64,000 bases of DNA from Vulcanimicrobiota bacterium (GCA_027307235.1 DAHUXH010000006.1:1-64000), one strand, 5' to 3'; counted from the stretch's first letter, positions 43,820 to 52,060 are shown. A program made the numbers and translations. Notes: generated by a model from the letters alone, not told the origin.

Positions 43820-45181
43820 TTATGCTCCCGCTTTCGCAAAGATGCCGACGTCGTCGCGCTTGACGCCGTAGAGTTCAGGCGCGGTCAGCACGTCGGCATC
43901 GACGAGCGCATCGACGAAGAAGCGCGTGATGAAGACGGCCGTTACCAGCGAGAACACGGTGCCCCAGAACAGCGTGAACGCAAAGCCCTTGACCGTTCCG
44001 GTTCCGAGCGAGAACAGCACGCCGGCGCCGACGATGGTCGTGAAGTGACTGTCGAAGACGGCGGAAAACGCGCGCTGGAAGCCGACGCGCACGGCTGCGC
44101 GCAGCGTCTTGCCGTTCCACAACTCTTCCTTGATGCGCTCGAAGATGAGGACGTTCGCGTCGACCGCCATACCGATCGAGAGCACGAACCCGGCGATTCC
44201 GGGCAGCGTCAGCGTCGCTTTCGAGAGCGCCAAGAGCGCGAGCATCATCAACACGTAGATGACGAGCGCCACGTCGGCGAGCACGCCCGGCAGGCGATAA
44301 TAGAGCGCCATGAACAGCAGCACCAGGCCCAGGCCAAGCATGGAAGCGTAGAGCGACTGAACGAGGTCGATCTTGCCGAGCGTCGGACCGATCGTTTCCT
44401 TCTCGACGATCTTGGTCGAGACCGGAAGCGCACCGGCATTGAGCTCGTTGGCAATCGTGATCGTCTCCTCTTGCGTGAACGAGCCGTGAATCTCGCCGCT
44501 GTCGTAGATCGGACCTTGAATGACCGGCGCGGTGACATAGCGATGATCGAGAAAGACGCCGAGCAGTTTGCCGAGGTTTTGTGTCGTCAGCTTACCGAAT
44601 TTGGCAGGGTCTTTGGTCTGGAACAGAATGTTCGGCTGATTGCTCTGATCGAAACCGGGTTGCGCGCCTTTGAGATCCTTGCCGCTGTACACGACCGGTC
44701 CTGAGAGCGCGTATGCGGTCTGCGCCACGTACTTCTCGGCGGCGGCGCGATCTTTCGCGGGCGCGGCCGGATTAGCGAGGATCGCAAGCGCGGTCTCCGC
44801 CTGCTGTGAGACCTGCGGCGGCACGATCTTGTACTCGAGCACCGCGACGTCTTTGAGCACCTTCTCAGCTTCGTCGGGGTTCTTCACCGCCGGAAGCTCG
44901 ACGAGAATGCGATCGACGCCGACCTTGCTGATCGACGGCTCGGCGACGCCCAGCCCGTTGATACGGCGATCGATGACCTCAAGCGTCTGCTGCTGGATCT
45001 GTGAGGTGATCTGCGGCACTTCGGCGGTCGGATACAATTGCAGCAGCAATCGCGAGCCGCCTTGCAGGTCGAGCCCGAGATGAATTTTCTGTTGAAGCGG
45101 TAGCATCAGCCACAGCGACAAGGCGAGCGTGCCAATGACGACCAGCGCCTTGACGAGCGGTTTCATTCGATTCCAGGTCAT
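43820..45181 (-). CDS. secD: Protein translocase subunit SecD
   Basis: SecD, 453 residues, the short form. The N-terminal helix leads to LGLDLQGGSRLLLQL, the periplasmic P1 domain (VIDRRINGLGVAEPSISKVGVDRILVELPAVKNPDEAEKVL) and the membrane domain (LPGIAGFVLSIGMAVDANVLIFERIKEEL, FTTIVGAGVLFSLGTGTVKGFAFTL). With SecF it helps pull exported proteins out of SecYEG. The cluster secD-secF-helicase is contiguous. Confidence 0.95.
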   Translation of the reverse strand: MTWNRMKPLVKALVVIGTLALSLWLMLPLQQKIHLGLDLQGGSRLLLQLYPTAEVPQITSQIQQQTLEVIDRRINGLGVAEPSISKVGVDRILVELPAVKNPDEAEKVLKDVAVLEYKIVPPQVSQQAETALAILANPAAPAKDRAAAEKYVAQTAYALSGPVVYSGKDLKGAQPGFDQSNQPNILFQTKDPAKFGKLTTQNLGKLLGVFLDHRYVTAPVIQGPIYDSGEIHGSFTQEETITIANELNAGALPVSTKIVEKETIGPTLGKIDLVQSLYASMLGLGLVLLFMALYYRLPGVLADVALVIYVLMMLALLALSKATLTLPGIAGFVLSIGMAVDANVLIFERIKEELWNGKTLRAAVRVGFQRAFSAVFDSHFTTIVGAGVLFSLGTGTVKGFAFTLFWGTVFSLVTAVFITRFFVDALVDADVLTAPELYGVKRDDVGIFAKAGA

Positions 45182-45214
45182 GTGAAAACCCCAAGAAGTT
45201 TAGCAGCCGACGAT

Positions 45215-47275
45215 TCAGCCTGCAAGCGCCGTCGGCCTGCGCTCGCCGCCCTCGTCGAGGGTCAGCACGCCCGCGGGGTCGATTCCCATCTCCGGCGGAA
45301 TCTCTGCGAAGGCCAGAACGTCGACGCGGATGCCTGAGCGAATCAGGAAATCCGCCAGCAGCGGGCGCAGCGCGGCGGTGCTGACCAGCACCCCGCCCCG
45401 CTCCTGCGAGAGGAACGCCTGCACGCGCTCGCGGACGCACAGGGCCGTCTGGGGATCGGCGACACCGCCTCCGAGCGGCCCGCCGCCCCATTGGGCAGCC
45501 AGCCGGCGTTCCGTCTGCGGATCGAGCACCAGCGCCCGCAGGCGCGCTTCGCCGCGGCGCTGCAGGTGCGCGGGCACGATCGCCTTGCGCGCCGCTTCGG
45601 CCAGCTCGCGCGGTTCGCCCGTCCGGGCGTCGATCATCGCTTCGAGCACGGCGATCGGATCGCGCGGCCAGGCCCGCTCGCGCAAGAGCAGGGCGAATGC
45701 CTTGTGAACCGCGGCCAGCGGCAGCGTCTCCCCGCCGATCTCCTTGACGACGCTCGGAACGCTCGCGCGCAGATGTTCGAGCAGCGTGTGCAGTTCTTGG
45801 CGTCCGAGCAATGCCGGAGCGTGCGCGCGCGTCACCTCAGCCAGATGCGAACCGAGAATCGAGATCGGATCGAAGACGAGTGCGCCCGCGCCGCGGGCAG
45901 CGCTCTGCGCGCTCGGATCGATCCACTTTGCCGCAAGATCAAAGACCGGATCGCGTCCATCCTCACCGGCGATGCGCGCGAGCGTCGCCTCGTCGCCGAC
46001 CGCCAGCACGCGGTCGACGCGTAGATGCCCCTGCGCCGCCAGCGTGTCGCGGACGCGAATCGCGTACGTCGCGGGCTCACGATGAAGATCGTCGCGCAAA
46101 CGAACGCCCGGGAGCACGAGGCCGATCTCGGCGGCGAGCGCACGGCGCACCTCACCGATGCGGTCGAGTAACGCGTCGGCATTGGGCGACGCCAGCAACG
46201 GCGCGAGATCGGCGCCGAACTCGATGCTCACCGCATCCACGCCGACCAGCGCGATCGCGGTTTCCGGACGGCGCACAGCGCGGCGTTTGACATGCTCGCG
46301 CAATGCGGCGTCGGCGTCGCGCCGTCGTGTGCGGCGCACGTGCGCTGCCTGCGCTGCCGCGAACGCGGCCGCTCCAAGCGCAAGAAACACCGGACGCGGG
46401 AGCGCCGGAACGAACGCCAGGACCAGCAGCAATGCGCCGGCGCTGCGAAGTATCTCCGGCCGCGCGAAGAGTTGCGCCGCGAGATCAGCGCCGAGCGAAC
46501 CGTCGCCCGCGACGCGCGTGACCATCATGCCCATCGCGATCGAGATGAGAAATGCGGGAAGCGTCGTGACCAGCGCGTTGCCGATCGAGAGCAGCGCGAA
46601 GGTGGAGAGCGCATCGGCCGGAGACATCGCGTGATAGACCGTGCCGACCACGATTCCGCCCAGCAGATTGAGCACGACGATGACGAGCGCCGCGATCGCG
46701 TCGCCTTTGACGAACTTTCCGGCACCGTCCATCGCGCCAAAGAAATCCGCTTCCTTCTGCACCGCTTCGCGTTTCCGGCGCGCGCCGTCAGCATCGAGCA
46801 AGCCTGCGTGCACGTCGGCTTCGATCGCCATCTGCTTGCCGGGCATGGCATCGAGCGTGAAGCGCGCCGCGACCTCGGCGACGCGCTGCGAGCCGGTCGC
46901 GATCACGACGAATTGAATCGTCACCAGTATGACGAAGACGATCAAGCCGACCACCAGATTGTTCTGCACGACGAATTGACCGAAGGCGGGGATGATCGCA
47001 CCGACCCCGCCGGGTTCGGCGCCATGCGTGAGAATCACGCGCGTCGCCGACACGTCGAGCGCCAAGCGAAACAGTGTCGCGATGAGGAGTGCGGGCGCGA
47101 ACGCCGAGAACTCGAGCGGGTTCTCGACGGTCACGCTGAGCAAGAGCACCAGCGCCGCACCGAAGATGTCGACGCCGAGCAGCGTGTCGAGCAGCCACGG
47201 CGGCAACGGAATGATCAAGATCGCCACGATCGAAAGCAGCAGCGCCGCGAATGCGTAGATCGGAAGACGGCTCAT
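45215..47275 (-). CDS. flhA: Flagellar-type export gate protein FlhA
   Basis: The largest membrane component of the flagellar-type III export gate, 686 residues. The N-terminal part has eight helices and the conserved loop (RVAEVAARFTLDAMPGKQMAIEADVHAGLLDADGARRKR). The cytosolic domain (from about residue 330) keeps the order of FlhA subdomains (LLASPNADALLDRIGEVRRALAAEIGLVLPGVRLRD). It is coupled to flhB by a 4-bp overlap and is the last gene of the export cluster. Confidence 0.95.
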   Translation of the reverse strand: MSRLPIYAFAALLLSIVAILIIPLPPWLLDTLLGVDIFGAALVLLLSVTVENPLEFSAFAPALLIATLFRLALDVSATRVILTHGAEPGGVGAIIPAFGQFVVQNNLVVGLIVFVILVTIQFVVIATGSQRVAEVAARFTLDAMPGKQMAIEADVHAGLLDADGARRKREAVQKEADFFGAMDGAGKFVKGDAIAALVIVVLNLLGGIVVGTVYHAMSPADALSTFALLSIGNALVTTLPAFLISIAMGMMVTRVAGDGSLGADLAAQLFARPEILRSAGALLLVLAFVPALPRPVFLALGAAAFAAAQAAHVRRTRRRDADAALREHVKRRAVRRPETAIALVGVDAVSIEFGADLAPLLASPNADALLDRIGEVRRALAAEIGLVLPGVRLRDDLHREPATYAIRVRDTLAAQGHLRVDRVLAVGDEATLARIAGEDGRDPVFDLAAKWIDPSAQSAARGAGALVFDPISILGSHLAEVTRAHAPALLGRQELHTLLEHLRASVPSVVKEIGGETLPLAAVHKAFALLLRERAWPRDPIAVLEAMIDARTGEPRELAEAARKAIVPAHLQRRGEARLRALVLDPQTERRLAAQWGGGPLGGGVADPQTALCVRERVQAFLSQERGGVLVSTAALRPLLADFLIRSGIRVDVLAFAEIPPEMGIDPAGVLTLDEGGERRPTALAG

Positions 47276-48288
47276 GCGCGCAATGCCCCCGCGCGTGTCA
47301 GCGCTGCCACGATCTCGGCTACCGCGACGTAGCTCTGCACGGCGATCGGATCGCCGGCGCGCGCGGCGGCGTGCAGTTCGCGCGCCAGCGCCACGTTCTC
47401 GACGACCGGGATGGCATGCCGTGCGGCGATTTCACGAACGCGCAATGCTTGTTCGTCGATCGCGCTCACGAGCACAACCGGTACCGGAACGTCGGGCGGC
47501 CGGTAGTCGAGCGCCACCGCGACGTGGGTCGGATTGACGACGACGAACGCGGCATCTTTGGTGCGCGCGATCGCGCCCCGGGAGAGCTCGCGGTGCAACT
47601 GCCGGCGGCGCGAGCGCGCCTGCGGATCGCCGTCGTGCTCCTTGATTTCGCGCTTGAGTTCCGCGAAGCTCATGCGCAGCTTGCGCAGCCACGACGCGCG
47701 CACGAGCAAATAGTCGAGACCAGCGAACAGCGCACCGGCGGCGATGCACACTCCGACGATGCGAACGATTCCGCCCCACGCCGTCTCCGCCAGCGCGCGC
47801 ACGTCGCCACTCTCCAGTGCCGCGCCGAAGATTGCGAGGATCGCCGGAGCGGCGGCGCACACCGCGCACGTGAATGCGACCGCGGCCCGAACAAGCGCAA
47901 TCGCACTCTCACGCGAGAACATGCGCTTGAACCCGGCGACCGGATTGCAGCGTTCGAACTTCAGGGAGATCGCAACGACGCGCACGCCGCCGCTTTGCGC
48001 CAATCCCGCGCACGCGGCGCCGGCCCCGGCGAGCGCGACGGTCGCGAGCGCGCACGCGAGCACGATCGCGAGGCGACCGCCGTCGATTCCGCCGCTCGCC
48101 GCCGCCATCAGCGCCGAACGCGACGCGTCACCGATCGTGCCGGCGAGCGCGGCGCACGCGACACTGCCCGCGCACGCGGCCGCGACCGCCGTGACTTCCT
48201 GCGAGCGCGCGATGTTACCGTCGCGCTTGGCCTTGGCGATGCGCGACGGCGTCGGCGCGAACGACTTCTCGCCGGCCGGCTCATTCAT
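47272..48288 (-). CDS. flhB: Flagellar-type export switch protein FlhB
   Basis: A 338-residue export-gate protein that switches substrate class after self-cleavage. The N-terminus has the family signature APTPSRIAKAKRDGNIARSQEV. Four helices follow. The cytosolic domain contains the autocleavage motif NPTH (residues 252-255, FVVVNPTHVAVAL). ATG 48288 overlaps the fliR stop. An intact NPTH argues that substrate switching, hence secretion of at least two substrate classes, is retained. Confidence 0.95.
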   Translation of the reverse strand: MNEPAGEKSFAPTPSRIAKAKRDGNIARSQEVTAVAAACAGSVACAALAGTIGDASRSALMAAASGGIDGGRLAIVLACALATVALAGAGAACAGLAQSGGVRVVAISLKFERCNPVAGFKRMFSRESAIALVRAAVAFTCAVCAAAPAILAIFGAALESGDVRALAETAWGGIVRIVGVCIAAGALFAGLDYLLVRASWLRKLRMSFAELKREIKEHDGDPQARSRRRQLHRELSRGAIARTKDAAFVVVNPTHVAVALDYRPPDVPVPVVLVSAIDEQALRVREIAARHAIPVVENVALARELHAAARAGDPIAVQSYVAVAEIVAALTRAGALRA

Positions 48289-49010
48289 CGGTGCGCTCCT
48301 TCGAGAAACGGCATGGAGAGCCACGGGTGCGCCGAGCGCGCGATCGCGAGCGGGACCGCGATCAGCGTCGCCGTCAGCGCGGCCGCGAAGACCACCGGAA
48401 ATGCCAGCGTGAACGACGAGAAACGCGGGATGACGCGCGAAAGGATGCCGAACGTGACGTGCACGACCAGCGCGAGCGCAATCGCCGGTCCCGCGATCGC
48501 CAATGCCGCGCCGACGACGGCAACGGGAAGCGCGAACGCGAAATCGCGCAGGCCGTGCACCGCGATCGCGGCCCCGGCGGGAACGCGCCGGAAACTCTCG
48601 GCGAACGCCACGATCACCACACGATAGCCGCCCAACAAGAAGAACCCGGCGGTGAACGTCATCGACCAGATGCGCCCGAAACCCGATGGCGCGTAGAGCC
48701 GCGCGCTCGGCATCGCGCCGCGAATGCCGACGTAGTCGTCGAGCATGCGGCCGGCCGTGTACGCGGCGTCGTAGAGCACCGACGCGGCGCAGCCGATGCA
48801 CCAGCCGATCGCGCCCTCGAGCGCCAGCGCGAAGACATAGGCAATTCCGCTCGGCGCCTGGGTCGCGCGGGATGCCGGAGCGAGCGCGATCGCGAGCACG
48901 AGCGCAAGCCCGGCGCGCGCGATACGCGGCACGTCTGGATACGAGAAACCCGGCGCCTTCGCCATGAATCCGGCGCAGCGCGCGAACACCAGCGCGAAGA
49001 CCGCGCTCAC
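48285..49010 (-). CDS. fliR: Flagellar-type export protein FliR
   Basis: A 241-residue gate component with six helices (FALVFARCAGFMAKAP, ARAGLALVLAIALAP, YVFALALEGAIGWCIGCAASVL, GFFLLGGYRVVIVAFAESF, ALPVAVVGAALAIAGPAIALALVVHVTFGILSRVIP). A GTG at 49010 that overlaps the fliQ stop (GTGA) is chosen as the start. A longer frame would run into fliQ. It forms the central export pore with FliP and FliQ. Confidence 0.9.
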   Translation of the reverse strand: MSAVFALVFARCAGFMAKAPGFSYPDVPRIARAGLALVLAIALAPASRATQAPSGIAYVFALALEGAIGWCIGCAASVLYDAAYTAGRMLDDYVGIRGAMPSARLYAPSGFGRIWSMTFTAGFFLLGGYRVVIVAFAESFRRVPAGAAIAVHGLRDFAFALPVAVVGAALAIAGPAIALALVVHVTFGILSRVIPRFSSFTLAFPVVFAAALTATLIAVPLAIARSAHPWLSMPFLEGAHR

Positions 49011-49276
49011 GTGCCGTTCGCAAGCATGGGAATGCGTGCGATTACGTCGTCGAAGAGCTGCACGCAAAGGTGGAAGCCGAACGGCCCGCACGCGGCGAGC
49101 GCACAGCCCACGACAAGAAACTTCGGCAACAGCGTGAGCGTCTGTTCCTGTACCTGCGTGGCAGCTTGCATCGCAGCGACCACGGTGCCGACCGCCGCCG
49201 CGAGCGCCAGCAGGGGAAGCGCCAGGATCGCGGTGACCACGACCGTTTCGCGCAGCAGCGCATCGAAAGCTTCCAT
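49007..49276 (-). CDS. fliQ: Flagellar-type export protein FliQ
   Basis: An 89-residue two-helix protein typical of FliQ (LLRETVVVTAILALPLLALAAAVGTVVAAMQAATQVQEQTLTLLPKFLVVGCALAACG). The QATQVQEQTL block between helices is the family hallmark. In most genomes it directly follows fliP; here about 1.77 kb (metF, a gene-tail copy and a toxin-antitoxin pair) separate the two. Confidence 0.95.
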   Translation of the reverse strand: MEAFDALLRETVVVTAILALPLLALAAAVGTVVAAMQAATQVQEQTLTLLPKFLVVGCALAACGPFGFHLCVQLFDDVIARIPMLANGT

Positions 49277-49336
49277 GCCGTCACGCTACACGTGCGACGT
49301 TGCCGAATTGCTACGCCGCGATGAGCGTGCGATCGA

Positions 49337-50257
49337 TTACGAGTAGCGCGTGCCGAGCAGGTGCGCGGCGTCGAACTGCGGACGCCATGCCGACGCGGCC
49401 AGCAGCGCGGAAACGATCGCGCGCGTCGCCGGCGACTTGTTCAACGTATAGAAGTGAATGCCGGGCGCGCCGCGCGCGAGGAGGTCGGTGCATTGCAGCA
49501 CCGCGTAGGCGACGCCGAGATCTTCAACCGCGTCCACCTGCCCGCGACGCGCTTCGAGCTCGACCAGCAGCTTGGGCGGGATCGTCGCTCCGCACATCGC
49601 GGTGAACCGTGCCAACTGCTCGTAGTTCGTGATCGGCATGATGCCGGGGATGATCGGCACGGTGATGTCCGCCGCACGTGCGCGCCGCACGAAATCAAAG
49701 TATCTGTCATTGTCGAAAAACAGTTGCGTGATGAGAAACGATGCACCCGCGTCGACCTTGTCCTTCGCACGACGCAGATCGTCGTCGGCGCTCGCTGCTT
49801 CGACGTGCGTTTCCGGATAGGCGGCGGCGCCGATGCAAAAGTCGTAACTGCGATGCAGCATCGCGATCAGTTCGCTCGCGTGGGCGAAGCCGCCAACCGC
49901 CGGAGCGAAGCTCGTCTGCCCCTTGGGCGGGTCGCCGCGCAGTGCTAGGACGTTTTCGATCTTCGAGCGCGTGAGATCGTCGAAGAGCGCACGCAACTCA
50001 GCACGCGAGGAGCCGACGCAGGTGACATGGGCCAACACCGTTAGGCCGATGTCATGCGCGATTTGCTTGGCGAGCGCCACGGTGCGCTCGCGCGTCGAGC
50101 CGCCCGCGCCATACGTGATCGAAACGAAGGCCGGGCGCAACGGCCGCAGCGCTTCGACCGTGCGGCGAACCTGCTCGAACCCCGCTTCATCCTTGGGCGG
50201 AAAGAATTCGAAGGAGAAGAACGGCCGAACCGAATCCAGAGCGTCGCTGATACGCAT
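49337..50257 (-). CDS. metF: 5,10-methylenetetrahydrofolate reductase
   Basis: A 306-residue FAD-dependent TIM-barrel enzyme reducing methylene-THF to methyl-THF for methionine synthesis. The blocks are SFEFFPPKDE (catalytic Glu), FVSITYGAGGSTRERT, ENVLALRGDPP, GAAAYPETHVEA and FLITQLFFDN. It sits inside the flagellar export cluster between fliQ and the copied tail of fliP, an unusual site for a housekeeping gene. No clear ribosome-binding sequence precedes its ATG. Confidence 0.93.
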   Translation of the reverse strand: MRISDALDSVRPFFSFEFFPPKDEAGFEQVRRTVEALRPLRPAFVSITYGAGGSTRERTVALAKQIAHDIGLTVLAHVTCVGSSRAELRALFDDLTRSKIENVLALRGDPPKGQTSFAPAVGGFAHASELIAMLHRSYDFCIGAAAYPETHVEAASADDDLRRAKDKVDAGASFLITQLFFDNDRYFDFVRRARAADITVPIIPGIMPITNYEQLARFTAMCGATIPPKLLVELEARRGQVDAVEDLGVAYAVLQCTDLLARGAPGIHFYTLNKSPATRAIVSALLAASAWRPQFDAAHLLGTRYS

Positions 50258-50275
50258 TATCGGCCCATTTACCGA

Positions 50276-50374
50276 AAGCTCGCGGCAACGCCTCCGCAGA
50301 CCAGGGCCCAGCCGTCGACCATTACGAAGAGCAAGAGCTTGACCGGCATTGAGACGATCGGCGGGCTCAACATC
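50276..50374 (-). repeat. Direct repeat A, copy 2 (fliP gene-tail remnant)
   Basis: A 99-bp stretch identical to 51053-51151, the 3' end of fliP, displaced by exactly 777 bp in the same orientation. Only one more base differs as the match extends to 50273. No upstream fliP sequence accompanies it, so it is a non-functional tail copy between metF and the antitoxin gene. Confidence 0.95.
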
Positions 50375-50385
50375 GTCGCCACGCT

Positions 50386-50724
50386 TCAGGAGAGTGCGTC
50401 AGCCAGCGCCTTCGGTTTCCTGGAGATCGCGAGCAACAGCGTCATCGTGCCGGGTGCGGGATGCTTGCGTCCTTGCTCCCACTCTTGCACGCTACGTAGC
50501 GGAACACGGTAACGCCGCGCAAACTCCTCTTGCGTAAGACCGAGACGCTCGCGAAGGGCACGCACATTCACATTGCGGACAAAGCGCGCGCTATCACTAA
50601 ATTCGAAATCCCGGTCGCCGTCTTCTTCCTTCCACTTCTGGATTTGCGCTTCTGTCGGCCGCCGGTAGCCTTTGGGCAGTTTGACCGGTTCAAGTTCAGA
50701 AAGTTTCTTTCTCACAATAGCCAC
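50386..50724 (-). CDS. XRE-type antitoxin of BrnT module
   Basis: A 112-residue DNA-binding protein. The N-terminus resembles BrnA-like linker segments (GYRRPTEAQIQKWKEEDGDRDFEFSD); a helix-turn-helix of XRE type follows (RALRERLGLTQEEFARRYRVPLRSVQEWEQGRKHP). It would neutralise the adjacent toxin and repress the module. The start (GTG 50724) lies 29 bp inside the toxin gene, so the two are translationally coupled. Local GC is lower than in the flagellar genes. Confidence 0.85.
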   Translation of the reverse strand: MAIVRKKLSELEPVKLPKGYRRPTEAQIQKWKEEDGDRDFEFSDSARFVRNVNVRALRERLGLTQEEFARRYRVPLRSVQEWEQGRKHPAPGTMTLLLAISRKPKALADALS

Positions 50725-51004
50725 GGTAAATTTTTCGCTCCCTTCTCGACGCAGGCCGAGCCGAAATAATGCGCCTGCAGGATCCGCGCGGAGTCCAAAT
50801 GACGGCGAGTATCACAGAGCCAACCGCGCCTACCGCGACGAAACGTTGCTCGCCGAAGTCTTCGTTACGGTTCTCCTCTTCGAGGTAATCACCGAGAAAC
50901 ACGTGGGCGGCGAAGTCAAAACCAAATCCCCGCAGCAGTGCGTTCCTTGCACTCTTTCGTTCGTCCCATTCAACCCCGTCAAACTCGCCGTCCATACATA
51001 CCAT
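50696..51004 (-). CDS. brnT: BrnT family toxin
   Basis: A 102-residue RelE-fold RNase toxin of the BrnT family: VEWDERKSARNALLRGFGFDFAAHVF at the start, EDFGEQRFVAVGAVGSVILAVIW in the middle and the hallmark RRIISARPASRRERKIY at the end. It cleaves RNA under stress. A second Met at residue 4 (50995) may be the true start of a leaderless transcript, given the promoter position. It precedes its antitoxin, the usual BrnT order. Confidence 0.9.
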   Translation of the reverse strand: MVCMDGEFDGVEWDERKSARNALLRGFGFDFAAHVFLGDYLEEENRNEDFGEQRFVAVGAVGSVILAVIWTPRGSCRRIISARPASRRERKIYRGYCEKETF

Positions 51005-51029
51005 ACTCCGCTACTAGCGTATGAGTCAA
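51000..51029 (-). promoter_or_regulatory. Predicted promoter of the toxin-antitoxin module
   Basis: On the minus strand, TTGACT (51029-51024) and TATGGT (51005-51000), spacer 18 bp. The predicted transcription start falls near the toxin's second ATG, giving an essentially leaderless message. The element lies between the fliP stop and the toxin gene, so the module carries its own promoter. Confidence 0.45.
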
Positions 51030-51045
51030 GGGCGCGTGCGCTTCA

Positions 51046-51702
51046 CTAGCGGAAGCTCGCGGCAACGCCTCCGCAGACCAGGGCCCAGCCGTCGACCATT
51101 ACGAAGAGCAAGAGCTTGACCGGCATTGAGACGATCGGCGGGCTCAACATCATCATCCCCAAACCCATCAGCATCGCTGCCACCGCAAGATCGATGGCGA
51201 CGAACGGCAGATAGAGGGCGAAGCCGATAGCAAACGCCGCACGCAGTTCGCCGACGACGAAGGCAGGCACGAGCACGTAGAACGGGGCGCGCGACGCAGG
51301 CTCCGCGCCGCGGTGCGCGACCCGCTCGAAGAGCATCATGTCGGCGACACGCGTCTGACGCACCATGAAATCGCGTAACGGACGCGAGGCACGGTCGATG
51401 AACTGCGCCTGCGCGATCGCACCATGGCTATAGGGCGCGATCGCTTCGCCGGAGATCCGTTCGAAGGTCGGCGCCATGATCACCATCGTCAGCACGAGCG
51501 CGATGCCGGCGAGCACGGCGTTGGGCGGTAGAGATGGCGCGCCGATCGCCGAGCGCACCAGCGAGAGCACGACGACGATACGCACGAACGACGTACACAT
51601 GACGAGCAGAAACGGCGCGACACCGAGCAGCGTGAGCGCGACGAGGACATCGAGCGGGACGGCACCGTGCGCGTGGCCGGCGATTGCGAGCAAGTCCGAC
51701 AT
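51046..51702 (-). CDS. fliP: Flagellar-type export protein FliP
   Basis: A 218-residue export-pore protein with four helices. The blocks are [131 protein letters not shown]. The intact 3' end is one of the two 99-bp repeats. The ATG is preceded within 3 bp by a 30-bp perfect palindrome and has no free Shine-Dalgarno, so its translation may be controlled. fliO, the usual partner, is not seen. Confidence 0.95.
   Translation of the reverse strand: MSDLLAIAGHAHGAVPLDVLVALTLLGVAPFLLVMCTSFVRIVVVLSLVRSAIGAPSLPPNAVLAGIALVLTMVIMAPTFERISGEAIAPYSHGAIAQAQFIDRASRPLRDFMVRQTRVADMMLFERVAHRGAEPASRAPFYVLVPAFVVGELRAAFAIGFALYLPFVAIDLAVAAMLMGLGMMMLSPPIVSMPVKLLLFVMVDGWALVCGGVAASFR
51053..51151 (-). repeat. Direct repeat A, copy 1 (3' end of fliP)
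   Basis: Nearly the last 33 codons of fliP; 99 bp identical to 50276-50374. Between the copies lie only the BrnT/antitoxin genes and their promoter. Confidence 0.95.
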
Positions 51703-51705
51703 GCT

Positions 51706-51735
51706 ACGAGGGTAACGCGCGCGCGTTACCCTCGT
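51706..51735. promoter_or_regulatory. 30-bp perfect palindrome before fliP
   Basis: A perfect inverted repeat with 15-bp half-sites (ACGAGGGTAACGCGC and its complement), no spacer, in the 58-bp gap between fliN and fliP and ending 3 bp before the fliP ATG. In RNA it would fold into a very stable hairpin occupying the ribosome-binding region. As DNA it could be an operator. There is no T-run for termination. Confidence 0.85.
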
Positions 51736-51760
51736 GTGAACGATCGGTGGCGAAGAAGCG

Positions 51761-52039
51761 CTATCCGGGCTTCTGAATCAGCTCCGTGACCCGCACGCCG
51801 AAATTCTCGTCGACGGCGATCACTTCGCCGCGCGCCACGAGCTTGTCGTTGACCAGCAAATCGACCGGACCGCCGGCCAGACGATCGAGTTCGATGATCG
51901 AACCGGTGCCGAGCTTGAGCACTTCAGCGACCGACATGCGGCACTTGCCGAGTTCGGCGCGCACGTGCAGCGGAACGTTCATCAACACTTCCAAATTGGA
52001 GGCGTCGACGGCGCCGCTCTTTATCAAGTCGTTGATCAT
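51761..52039 (-). CDS. fliN: Flagellar switch/C-ring protein FliN
   Basis: A 92-residue SpoA-domain protein: LEVLMNVPLHVRAELGKCRMSVAEVLKLGTGSIIELDRLAGGPVDLLVNDKLVARGEVIAVDENFGVRVTEL, highly similar to FliN across bacteria. It forms the lower C-ring and a docking site for the FliH-FliI ATPase complex. It is well conserved compared with FliM and FliG, which suits a role in export more than torque. GGGAGAA precedes the ATG; it lies 21 bp after fliM. Confidence 0.93.
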   Translation of the reverse strand: MINDLIKSGAVDASNLEVLMNVPLHVRAELGKCRMSVAEVLKLGTGSIIELDRLAGGPVDLLVNDKLVARGEVIAVDENFGVRVTELIQKPG

Positions 52040-52060
52040 CGTGTTCTCCCGGCCAGCCCG

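Noticed and set aside
47272-49023. 583-codon frame as a giant FlhB
   Set aside because: The extra N-terminal half is an out-of-phase reading of fliR. FlhB begins at 48288 with its canonical signature.
48291-49346. 351-codon plus-strand frame opposite fliR/fliQ
   Set aside because: Composition (Arg, Glu, Asp, His runs) is an antisense shadow of hydrophobic membrane genes.
50386-51004. Toxin-antitoxin pair as a transposon passenger
   Set aside because: No transposase, inverted terminal repeats or short target-site duplication were found; the only flanking repeats are the fliP tail copies.
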